Below, piece by piece: positions 1-5,195 of a stretch of DNA of 6,927 nucleotides. A program made the position numbers and the translations under genes. The DNA lies in the NCBI GenBank assembly GCA_023425285.1, contig JAFACY010000176.1, positions 1 to 6,927 on the forward strand, read 5' to 3'. The first letter of the stretch is position 1. Each line of letters opens with the position of its first letter. The DNA is from Bacillota bacterium (GTDB lineage: Bacteria > Bacillota > Clostridia > Tissierellales > Sedimentibacteraceae). Below the pieces are notes generated by a model. The model was not told the DNA's origin. It ran no database searches and saw only the letters and a program-made list of their open reading frames with translations.

Positions 1-187
1 ACTTAAGGATGTAAAGGACGGAGATATCATACTGATGCATGATTTATATGACAGTACCGTTCAAGCCTCTGAAACAGTAATTCCGGAGCTTATTAAAAGA
101 GGATTTCAGCTTGTGACCATAGATGAATTATCAGAATACAAAGAAGTTACATTTACAGCGGGAGTAAATTATTACCATATGCAATAA
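1..187 (+). CDS. Polysaccharide deacetylase (NodB family), C-terminal end only
   Basis: The reading frame is open from base 2 and ends at TAA 185-187, giving 61 residues of a protein whose start lies outside the window. The segment DGDIILMHDLYDSTVQA followed by a stretch ending GFQLVTIDEL is the classic end of the NodB homology domain. In this family the LMHD motif supplies the histidine that acts in catalysis, and GFQLVTIDEL forms the last strand and helix. Family members are extracellular, metal-dependent enzymes that remove acetyl groups from N-acetylglucosamine in peptidoglycan or other polysaccharides. The metal-binding Asp-His-His residues lie upstream and cannot be checked. The short tail after the domain (about 15 residues) adds no further domain. 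A hairpin follows 9 bases after the stop, so this is probably the last gene of its transcript. The family call is firm; the exact substrate is unknown. Confidence 0.85.
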   Translation, partial: LKDVKDGDIILMHDLYDSTVQASETVIPELIKRGFQLVTIDELSEYKEVTFTAGVNYYHMQ

Positions 188-196
188 TGATATAGG

Positions 197-229
197 CAGA
201 CCATTTTGATTTTAAAATGGTCTGTTGTT
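197..229 (+). terminator. Rho-independent terminator after the deacetylase gene
   Basis: A perfect 11-base inverted repeat, CAGACCATTTT (197-207) and AAAATGGTCTG (214-224), encloses a 6-base loop. It is followed by TTGTT, a short and imperfect T-run, so termination may be only partial. It starts 9 bases after the deacetylase stop codon. Confidence 0.75.
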
Positions 230-253
230 ACATATGATTAATTTGATTTTTAT

Positions 254-292
254 TTGGAAATAAGTTACGATTATATACAATGAAACTATAAT
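254..292 (+). promoter_or_regulatory. Likely sigma-A promoter for the lipoprotein gene (two overlapping candidates)
   Basis: Two readings overlap. TTGGAA (254-259) lies 16 bases before TACAAT (276-281). TTACGA (265-270) lies 16 bases before a perfect TATAAT (287-292). Either would give a leader of roughly 35-50 bases, and both lie in the only spacer between the upstream terminator and the gene at 334. Which one is used cannot be decided by reading. Confidence 0.5.
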
Positions 293-333
293 GTTAGCTG
301 TAATTTTAATGATATAAACCGAGGAGGTATATA

Positions 334-1536
334 TTGAAAAGAATAATTCTTTTATCAGTTGTATTGGTATTATTAGTAGCATGCACGTATAACACAGGAC
401 AGGAAATTGTTGAACCTGAAATAGACAGAACAGAGTACCTGACAGGAGAAATAATAACAGATGGTGATTATGAAATATCATCCAGCGGAATCGGTGGATT
501 TTCATTTATTCCGGATAAAGAAAGCAGGGAAATAATAGAAGAAAAATATGGAGAAAATGACCTCTATTATTTAGATGATGAAAGCTACTTTTTGTATTAT
601 GATGATATATCTGTAACTAAAAATCTGCCTGATGATTTAGGTATTTACAAGATAAGGGTAAAGCTTGATTTAAAGGAAATTTACGGTTATGAAAGATTCA
701 GCATAGTTGATGTGGAATTAACAGACAACATTGGTACGATTCTTTATGAAGGAAAAAGCTATGAAACAAACATATTAGATTCAGATGTCAAGGTTAAGGA
801 CAGAGTATGCGGTCTTATAGTTGATTCAGTAAAAAAATTCGGAGATGAAGGTGGACGTGTAACTTTTTGCGGAGAAATAGAAGCAGAAGGACACTATAAT
901 ATATTTTATAGTGAAATGCGTGAAATAAATTTGGGATTAATTTATTATGATAAAAAATATAAGGATAATGTTCCTGTCATGAAGGATGACACTAATGAAA
1001 AGGGAAACTTCTTCTTCGTTAATAAGGAAGCCTTATTTAAGGAATTAGAAAATCATTCATCTTTTGGAAGAGGCAAATTTAAAATTTCCAACTATGGTTT
1101 TGTGTATAATTACGGTATGGGTAGAGAGCCTTCTGAGGTATTAACGGAAATTGTATCGTTAGATAACGGCTATAAAGGTATGTTTGAATCAAATGACAGA
1201 CCGGATACGAGTATGATTGGATATAATGACGATTTTGCAATTATTTTGGATGTGGCAGAATATGATGAAAATAATTATGCGAAATCCTTTAATTATTATT
1301 ATATAAATAAAAATAATCATAAAAAAGTGCTTTTACTGACTACAGAGGATTATTATTTTTTAGATGAAGTAATCAGCGATACAGAATTTTCATTAAAGAC
1401 AGAAACCTATAATGAAACAGGTGCTTATGACGTAATTGTAATCAAGTGTATAATTACGGAAAAAGGTGCAGAACTGATTTATCCGGATGTTGGTTGGATA
1501 GAAAATGGTGAAATATATGGAGATAATTATGCATAG
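334..1536 (+). CDS. Acidic lipoprotein of unknown function
   Basis: This is a 400-residue protein starting at TTG 334, chosen because GAGGAGG (321-327) sits 6 bases upstream. Residues 1-16 form a lipoprotein signal peptide: a KR pair, a hydrophobic stretch, then the lipobox LVAC with Cys17 as the predicted lipidated residue. The mature protein should therefore be anchored on the outer face of the membrane. The rest is strongly acidic, rich in Asp, Glu and Tyr, has no further membrane segment, and appears mostly beta-strand. I recognise no domain. Two regions resemble each other: residues 36-48 (with GEI, G, Y, I) and 178-190 (the same spacing), and again GIYKI near 103-107 and GKFKI near 247-251. 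This suggests a weak internal duplication with a period of about 140-144 residues. A small gene follows 11 bases after the stop. The lipoprotein call is firm; the function is open. Confidence 0.85.
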   Translation: MKRIILLSVVLVLLVACTYNTGQEIVEPEIDRTEYLTGEIITDGDYEISSSGIGGFSFIPDKESREIIEEKYGENDLYYLDDESYFLYYDDISVTKNLPDDLGIYKIRVKLDLKEIYGYERFSIVDVELTDNIGTILYEGKSYETNILDSDVKVKDRVCGLIVDSVKKFGDEGGRVTFCGEIEAEGHYNIFYSEMREINLGLIYYDKKYKDNVPVMKDDTNEKGNFFFVNKEALFKELENHSSFGRGKFKISNYGFVYNYGMGREPSEVLTEIVSLDNGYKGMFESNDRPDTSMIGYNDDFAIILDVAEYDENNYAKSFNYYYINKNNHKKVLLLTTEDYYFLDEVISDTEFSLKTETYNETGAYDVIVIKCIITEKGAELIYPDVGWIENGEIYGDNYA

Positions 1537-1547
1537 GAGTATTATTG

Positions 1548-1703
1548 ATGAAGAAAAAAATTGTTTTACTTCCTTTATTGTTTTTATTATTGACTTTAAC
1601 ATTTTTTATTTATTCCGGTAAACAAAAGGAAGCTATTAAAGAATATTCCGGGTCATATGATAAAAACAAAGAACTTTGGAGTTTTCCTATAGCTGAGCAT
1701 TGA
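1548..1703 (+). CDS. Small membrane-anchored or secreted peptide, 51 residues
   Basis: ATG 1548 to TGA 1701-1703 encodes 51 residues. A ribosome binding site, TAGGAG (1534-1539), overlaps the stop codon of the lipoprotein gene and lies 8 bases before the start, so the two genes are very probably cotranscribed and perhaps translationally coupled. The protein begins MKKKIVLLPLLFLLLTLTFF: a basic start and a hydrophobic helix to about residue 22. It then has a short polar tail of about 29 residues rich in Lys and Glu, ending WSFPIAEH. There is no cysteine, so it is not a lipoprotein. It could be a single-pass membrane peptide with the tail outside the cell. It could also be the surviving front end of a longer exported protein, because a terminator follows at once. 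No family is recognised. Confidence 0.6.
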   Translation: MKKKIVLLPLLFLLLTLTFFIYSGKQKEAIKEYSGSYDKNKELWSFPIAEH

Positions 1704-1711
1704 AATAAATA

Positions 1712-1755
1712 AAATCTCTCATCAGATGTTATATTCGGATGAGAGATTTATTTTT
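1712..1755. terminator. Bidirectional rho-independent terminator between convergent genes
   Basis: A perfect 12-base inverted repeat, AAATCTCTCATC (1712-1723) and GATGAGAGATTT (1738-1749), has a 14-base loop. The plus strand continues ATTTTT, and the minus strand reads TTTTATTTATTT from the other arm. It therefore suits both the 51-residue gene on the plus strand and the regulator gene ending at 1773 on the minus strand. Confidence 0.85.
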
Positions 1756-1772
1756 ATAATGCTAATAAATTT

Positions 1773-2117
1773 TTATTTTTCATTTTTTTGTTCGGTCTTA
1801 TAATTGTTTTGAGTTTCTAAAATTATATTGTTTACGATTTCAATGATATCCTCGGTATAAGAAATATATGGCTCAGTCAAGCTTTTATTGTCAGGGTCAT
1901 GTGACAGACGGCCAAACAGGAGAAAGTCCGCAGATAAATTATAGCTGCTGCATATTTTATAAAGTGTTGATACTGACATTCCTTTTTTACCGTTTTCAAT
2001 TTCAGCAAGAAACTGAGGAGAGATACCGGGCTTTTCAGCAAATTCTTCACGGGTCATGTCTAATTTTTCCCGTTGTTTACGTAATCTTTTACCTATCAGA
2101 ATCATATTTTCTTTCAA
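1773..2117 (-). CDS. XRE-family helix-turn-helix transcriptional regulator
   Basis: This is a 114-residue DNA-binding protein of the Cro/CI (XRE) type, cytoplasmic and probably a repressor. Residues about 6-69 form the five-helix domain. IGKRLRKQREKLDMTREEFA is helix 1 into helix 2, GISPQFLAEIENGKKGMSVS holds the recognition helix and the IENG signature, and TLYKICSSYNLSADFLLFG closes the fold. Residues 70-114 are a polar, probably helical tail that may dimerise or bind a ligand; no enzyme or sensor domain is seen. I chose TTG 2117 because AGAGGTG (2130-2124) lies 6 bases upstream. The in-frame GTG at 2126 lies inside that site and would add three residues. Pro30 in EKPGIS is unusual, since Leu or Val is normal there, and may affect helix 2. 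The gene is divergent from the SLOG-like gene at 2234 and probably controls it, itself, or both. Confidence 0.88.
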   Translation of the reverse strand: MKENMILIGKRLRKQREKLDMTREEFAEKPGISPQFLAEIENGKKGMSVSTLYKICSSYNLSADFLLFGRLSHDPDNKSLTEPYISYTEDIIEIVNNIILETQNNYKTEQKNEK

Positions 2118-2123
2118 TTCTAT

Positions 2124-2130
2124 CACCTCT
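2124..2130 (-). promoter_or_regulatory. Ribosome binding site that sets the XRE gene start
   Basis: On the minus strand AGAGGTG lies 6 bases before TTG 2117. The alternative GTG start at 2126-2124 is part of this site and has no other good ribosome binding site upstream, so TTG is preferred. Confidence 0.65.
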
Positions 2131-2145
2131 ATTATATATTAACTA

Positions 2146-2175
2146 TTGCTTTTAGCGTAATAAATAAGCTATAAT
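2146..2175 (+). promoter_or_regulatory. Likely promoter of the SLOG-like gene
   Basis: TTGCTT (2146-2151) is separated by 18 bases from a perfect TATAAT (2170-2175). The leader to TTG 2234 would be about 50 bases. Repeated motifs flank and overlap it, as expected if the divergent regulator binds here. I could not find a convincing promoter for the regulator itself on the minus strand. Confidence 0.5.
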
Positions 2176-2198
2176 TATTGTAATAAGCAGATAGCGTA
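2153..2198. repeat. Cluster of short repeats, candidate operator of the XRE regulator
   Basis: TAGCGTA occurs at 2153-2159 and 2192-2198. GTAATAA occurs at 2157-2163 and 2180-2186. AATAAGC occurs at 2163-2169 and 2182-2188. A palindrome, TTATTGTAATAA (2175-2186), covers the expected transcription start of the rightward gene. In such AT-rich DNA some repetition is expected, but TAGCGTA is less likely by chance. Binding by the neighbouring XRE protein is inferred from position only. Confidence 0.35.
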
Positions 2199-2233
2199 TT
2201 GATTTTGCTAATATTCAAATATGAGGTGGAAAT

Positions 2234-2770
2234 TTGAAGAAACATAATACATGCTGTTTTATAGATTATTGCTCTCAAGACTATCTTATTGAACGCAGCC
2301 ATGATAATCAGGATTATGTTAAGCTTGAAACCAAGCTTAAAGAAATATGTGCAAGCCTGATTGAAGATTTTTCAGTAAATCATTTTATATGTGGAATGAA
2401 ATTCGGATTTGAGCAAATTTTTGCTGATATTGTTCTTAAGGCGAAAAATAAATTTTCCGGTATAACCTTGGAGGGGGTAATACCATATGAAAATTATACA
2501 ATAAACTGGACCGAAGATCAGAGGGACATGTATTATTCCATTATGCAAAATATAGATACGGAAGTTATGCTCCAACATAACTTTTCACAGGACTGTATGA
2601 TAAAGCGTGATTTATACATGATAAATGAATCTAAATATATCATACTGTACACAAACAATACAAATGAAATAAATGCCATAAACAAATATATAAAATCCAT
2701 GGGTAAGGTTGTATTTGTTTTGGATGTGAAAACTTTAAACACAATTCCAAATATAAGAATTTGCAGATAA
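2234..2770 (+). CDS. SLOG/DUF1273 (YpsA-like) family protein with altered motifs
   Basis: The start is TTG 2234, with GAGGTGG (2223-2229) just upstream, giving 178 residues, close to the usual length of the family. The framework of the SLOG/DUF1273 fold is visible: TCCFI near 6-10 (first strand), FICGMKFGFEQIFADIVL at 51-68 (matching the family's FI-GMA-G-D--AAE-VL), IPYENYTINW at 83-92, then D-Y--I and the NESKYIILYT strand at 131-140. In the family this Rossmann-like fold binds nucleotides or related ligands. Here the key positions differ. The usual FTGHR after CC is replaced by FIDYC, the Asp of the GMA-G-D motif is Glu60, and the glycine-rich loop before the last helix reads TNNTNE. Ligand binding may be lost or changed. 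The gene has its own terminator and sits opposite an XRE regulator. Family membership is likely but judged by eye; the function is unknown. Confidence 0.7.
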   Translation: MKKHNTCCFIDYCSQDYLIERSHDNQDYVKLETKLKEICASLIEDFSVNHFICGMKFGFEQIFADIVLKAKNKFSGITLEGVIPYENYTINWTEDQRDMYYSIMQNIDTEVMLQHNFSQDCMIKRDLYMINESKYIILYTNNTNEINAINKYIKSMGKVVFVLDVKTLNTIPNIRICR

Positions 2771-2790
2771 TATTATCACTGTTATTCATT

Positions 2791-2812
2791 GCACCATTTA
2801 TGGTGCTTTTTT
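2791..2812 (+). terminator. Rho-independent terminator after the SLOG-like gene
   Basis: GCACCA (2791-2796) and TGGTGC (2801-2806) form a 6-base stem with a TTTA loop, followed directly by six T. It lies 20 bases after the stop codon and separates this gene from the sigma-factor operon. Confidence 0.85.
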
Positions 2813-2858
2813 GTCGTATTAATGATATATTCATATTGATAAAATATTTTATTTTCTT

Positions 2859-2887
2859 TGCAGTACTTTTAAAATATTTTTCGTTTA
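2859..2887 (+). promoter_or_regulatory. Possible ECF-type promoter of the sigma-factor operon
   Basis: No convincing sigma-A promoter is visible between the terminator at 2812 and the gene at 2912. TGCAGT (2859-2864), then 17 bases, then CGTTTA (2882-2887) has the layout of an ECF promoter: a -35 near TGAAAC or TGCAAC and a -10 starting CGT. That would fit self-activation by the encoded sigma factor. The match is weak and rests partly on expectation. Confidence 0.25.
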
Positions 2888-2911
2888 TATTATGTAGAGA
2901 GGAGGGGAGGC

Positions 2912-3460
2912 ATGGAAAATGAAAGTCTTTTAATTGAAAAGGCGGCTTTGGGAGATGAAGAATCATTTTCAATATTGATTAATAATTACAAGAATTATGT
3001 ATTTGCAATTATTCTGAATTTTATTAAGAATTACGACGAAGCAGAAAATGTTGCACAAGATGTGTTTTTCCAGATTTTTGTCTCCCTGCCTAAATACGAC
3101 CAAAACAATTTTAAGGCTTGGTTAGGTCGTATAACAACCAACAAATCAATAGATTGGCTGCGGAAGAAAAAGGCTAAATTTAATGAAGAAGCTCTTGGGG
3201 AAGACAACAATAGCGTGGATGCTGCAGCTAATCCCGAAATAATATTGTTGGAAAAATACAATCGGGAGAAATTAAAAAAGGCATTGGACGGTATACCGGA
3301 TATTTACAGAGTTACATTGGAGAAATTTTATTTTCGTGAGAAATCATATGAAGCGATAGCAGAAGAAGAGGATGTTACCATAAAAACAGTAGCATCCAGA
3401 CTGTATAGAGCAAAGATACTGTTAAGAGAGAAGTGGAGGTGCGAAGATGAATCATTATGA
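2912..3460 (+). CDS. ECF RNA polymerase sigma factor (sigma-70 family, group 4)
   Basis: ATG 2912 follows a strong GGAGG-rich site (2900-2910). The 182 residues match the usual ECF length, with only regions 2 and 4. Region 2 spans about 10-88. It includes NYKNYVFAIILNFIKNYDEA, the core-binding and -10-recognising stretch with ENVAQDVFFQIF (45-56), and FKAWLGRITTNKSIDWLRKK (67-86). An acidic linker follows (90-110). Region 4 spans about 120-175, with LDGIPDIYRVTLEKFYF and the helix-turn-helix YEAIAEEEDVTIKTVASRLYRAK (starting near 146) that reads the -35 element. It directs RNA polymerase to a small regulon, usually in response to envelope stress. The last 14 bases overlap the next gene, a zinc-finger anti-sigma factor, which is the standard pairing. 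No extra C-terminal domain is present. Confidence in the family is high; the ECF subgroup is not assigned. Confidence 0.95.
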   Translation: MENESLLIEKAALGDEESFSILINNYKNYVFAIILNFIKNYDEAENVAQDVFFQIFVSLPKYDQNNFKAWLGRITTNKSIDWLRKKKAKFNEEALGEDNNSVDAAANPEIILLEKYNREKLKKALDGIPDIYRVTLEKFYFREKSYEAIAEEEDVTIKTVASRLYRAKILLREKWRCEDESL

Positions 3461-3935
3461 CTATGTTGAATGGCTGCTTTATAAAAATAAAGCGCTGTCG
3501 GATGAAAAGATGAATGAAATGGAAAATCATTTATATGATTGTCAGGAATGTATGGATATTTTTCTTTCCTTAATAGATGAACAGGAAGAAAAATATGCTG
3601 AGGATATGATTTCATCAAGCTTTGCACCTAAGTTATCGAAAAAAATATCTGAATATAAGATTATTAAGCTTAATGCGGGCAGGATTAAGAAAAAAAGTTC
3701 CATTAATTATCAATTCGGATACTTTGCCGCAGTGGCATCTGTAACGATATTTCTCACATTGGGTGGATTTTATACTAATCTTGTGGATTCAGTTCCAAGG
3801 ATAACGGCATCCATGCAAGAGGTTCAGGTGCGGCATAATTTAATAGCTAATTTTTCTGACAGAATAATAAATACTACATCAAGCTTGTTATTAAGTATTG
3901 AAGATAGTGAAAAAGATATAATAGAGGAGGAATAA
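3447..3935 (+). CDS. Membrane anti-sigma factor with zinc-finger (ZAS/zf-HC2) domain
   Basis: The protein has 162 residues and starts at ATG 3447, 7 bases after GGAGG (3435-3439). It overlaps the sigma-factor gene, so the two are translationally coupled. The N-terminal cytoplasmic part carries the signature His28-x3-Cys32-x2-Cys35 (HLYDCQEC) of zinc-associated anti-sigma domains, which hold the sigma factor inactive. A basic stretch (KKISEYKIIKLNAGRIKKK) leads into one membrane helix at about 89-110. The outer domain of about 50 residues ends in an acidic run and has no recognisable sensor fold. In this family activation is commonly by regulated proteolysis of the outer and membrane parts, which cannot be read from the sequence. 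The stop is 2 bases before the next start, with the next ribosome binding site inside this gene. The function is well supported; the signal is unknown. Confidence 0.9.
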   Translation: MNHYDYVEWLLYKNKALSDEKMNEMENHLYDCQECMDIFLSLIDEQEEKYAEDMISSSFAPKLSKKISEYKIIKLNAGRIKKKSSINYQFGYFAAVASVTIFLTLGGFYTNLVDSVPRITASMQEVQVRHNLIANFSDRIINTTSSLLLSIEDSEKDIIEEE

Positions 3936-3937
3936 TC

Positions 3938-4786
3938 TTGATAGAAAAAAGCAAATTTATAGGATTTATATTATCCTTTATACCTGGGCTGGCTCATATG
4001 TATATAGGATTGAAGGAGAGAGGATTAATATATTTAGGAATGCTTGGAGCCGGTGTATTAGCAACTATTTTCCTTGCATTTGTAACATACGGTTCAGAAC
4101 AGGTCATAGTATTATTTATGATTGGTTATTCATTATTATGGTTGATAACTATATTGGATTTGTTTTCATCCTGGCGATCGGTTGAGCGAAGATATTACGA
4201 AAGTATAGCGACAGGAAATCATGAAAAAACATATTTCAATAAAGACGAATTAAAAAACAGTAAGAAAAGCATAACAATGGCATTATCCATTGTACCGGGT
4301 GCCGGGCACATGTATATGGGCTACCAGAAAAAAGGATTGATGCTGATGGGAGCATTTTTCTTCTCCATATTTTTTATGGGTTGGTTAGGGATATCTCTGT
4401 TATTGTTCTTATTACCGCTTATATGGTTCTACAGCTTCTTTGATGCACTGCATATTGCAGAGGGTTCTAAAAATGACATTAAGGATCAGGAGATAGAGCT
4501 GCCTGCCATAAAGCATGAATGGATTGGCTACGGATTGATAGGTATAGGTGTAATGATAATACTTGAAAGAATATTGTATCCGATGATACCTTATCAATTA
4601 AGGAGATATATACAGACATCCATAGTATCATTAATATTCATTATTATAGGATTTGCAATGCTGAAAGGAAGCAAGAAAGAACCTGAGCATAGTATCGAAG
4701 GCAATCAGGAAAAAACAGAGGAAATTGCTTCTCAAGAATACAATGAGATAGTGATAGAGGAGGAGAGTGATTACACTGAAGATTAA
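3938..4786 (+). CDS. Multi-pass membrane protein with two TM2-like repeats and a C-terminal LiaF-like membrane pair
   Basis: The start is TTG 3938, 7 bases after GAGGAGG (3924-3930), which lies in the end of the anti-sigma gene. The 282 residues contain a clear internal duplication. Residues 11-34 (FIPGLAHMYIGLKERGL) resemble 115-138 (IVPGAGHMYMGYQKKGL), each followed by two hydrophobic helices and a Trp/Asp-rich end (LLWLITILDLFSSW near 66-79; LIWFYSFFDAL near 161-171). This pattern matches the TM2 family, whose biochemical role is unclear. The third part (about 196-242) has two more helices, GYGLIGIGVMIILERIL and IVSLIFIIIGFAMLKG, similar to membrane pairs in LiaF-type proteins. The tail (243-282) is acidic and probably cytoplasmic. 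Encoded between an anti-sigma factor and a LiaI-like protein, it may modulate signalling or be an output of the sigma factor. The topology is solid; the function is unknown. Confidence 0.8.
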   Translation: MIEKSKFIGFILSFIPGLAHMYIGLKERGLIYLGMLGAGVLATIFLAFVTYGSEQVIVLFMIGYSLLWLITILDLFSSWRSVERRYYESIATGNHEKTYFNKDELKNSKKSITMALSIVPGAGHMYMGYQKKGLMLMGAFFFSIFFMGWLGISLLLFLLPLIWFYSFFDALHIAEGSKNDIKDQEIELPAIKHEWIGYGLIGIGVMIILERILYPMIPYQLRRYIQTSIVSLIFIIIGFAMLKGSKKEPEHSIEGNQEKTEEIASQEYNEIVIEEESDYTED

Positions 4787-5126
4787 AAGAGTTGGTACCA
4801 TATCTATGGCTGTAATTATGATAGGCTTTGGAGTTATCCTATTTGCTGCACAATTCAGTATGCTGTCAGCCGTTGAAATAGCAACCAGGCTTTGGCCGGC
4901 AATATTGATTATAATAGGTATAGAAATACTTTATTATGTAAGCATTCAAAAAAAGAGCACTGAAAATATAGTTATTAAATATGATTTATTTTCAATATTC
5001 ATCGTGACAGTTATTTTGGTTGTGAACATTGGATTGTACGGGTTAATGGAAACGGGGGTCTTAGATTACTTTAAAGTGGTAGTAAAAAATGAAACAGTAA
5101 GATATGAAAGAAATATAAATTATTGA
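4767..5126 (+). CDS. Small LiaI/LiaF-like (DUF5668-like) membrane protein
   Basis: The start is GTG 4767, inside the previous gene, giving a 20-base overlap in another frame. GAGG (4757-4760) and the adjoining AGGAG serve as ribosome binding site; no later start is better placed. The 119 residues hold about three membrane helices, near 10-29, 37-58 and 72-94. The segment RLWPAILIIIGIEIL (41-55) is the hallmark of LiaI/LiaF-like membrane domains, in which a WP-(I/L)-x-G stretch leads the second helix. A charged tail of about 20 residues follows. In Bacillus-type Lia systems such proteins belong to envelope-stress modules, LiaF being an inhibitor of a sensor kinase. Here the partner is an ECF sigma factor, so the role must differ or be indirect. 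It is the last gene of the operon, with a terminator 7 bases after the stop. Confidence 0.78.
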   Translation: MITLKIKRVGTISMAVIMIGFGVILFAAQFSMLSAVEIATRLWPAILIIIGIEILYYVSIQKKSTENIVIKYDLFSIFIVTVILVVNIGLYGLMETGVLDYFKVVVKNETVRYERNINY

Positions 5127-5133
5127 GTGAAGA

Positions 5134-5172
5134 ACGGGATATGCTGTGGCGTATCCCGTATTTATGTTATTT
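5134..5172. terminator. Terminator hairpin at the end of the sigma-factor operon
   Basis: ACGGGATATGC (5134-5144) and GCGTATCCCGT (5149-5159) form an 11-pair stem with one T-G wobble and a TGTG loop, followed by ATTTATGTTATTT. It is the strongest hairpin in the window. It also lies 37 bases beyond the end of the convergent regulator gene on the minus strand, where it has no T-run, so it acts mainly rightward. Confidence 0.8.
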
Positions 5173-5195
5173 CGAAATTTTATAGAACTGCAAAT

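Noticed and set aside
1393..1602. Minus-strand open frame rich in Ile/Phe
   Set aside because: It lies opposite the end of the lipoprotein gene and the small peptide gene, has no convincing ribosome binding site, and its composition is what AT-rich antisense gives.
1868..2155. Plus-strand open frame opposite the XRE regulator
   Set aside because: The minus-strand protein has a clear helix-turn-helix; this frame has no recognisable motif or ribosome binding site.
3031..3261. Minus-strand open frame inside the sigma-factor gene
   Set aside because: It is antisense to a well-conserved sigma domain with no independent support.
5169..5178. Ten-base palindrome ATTTCGAAAT
   Set aside because: It is short and AT-rich, lies between two convergent genes just after a terminator, and has no partner copy, so chance is the simplest explanation.
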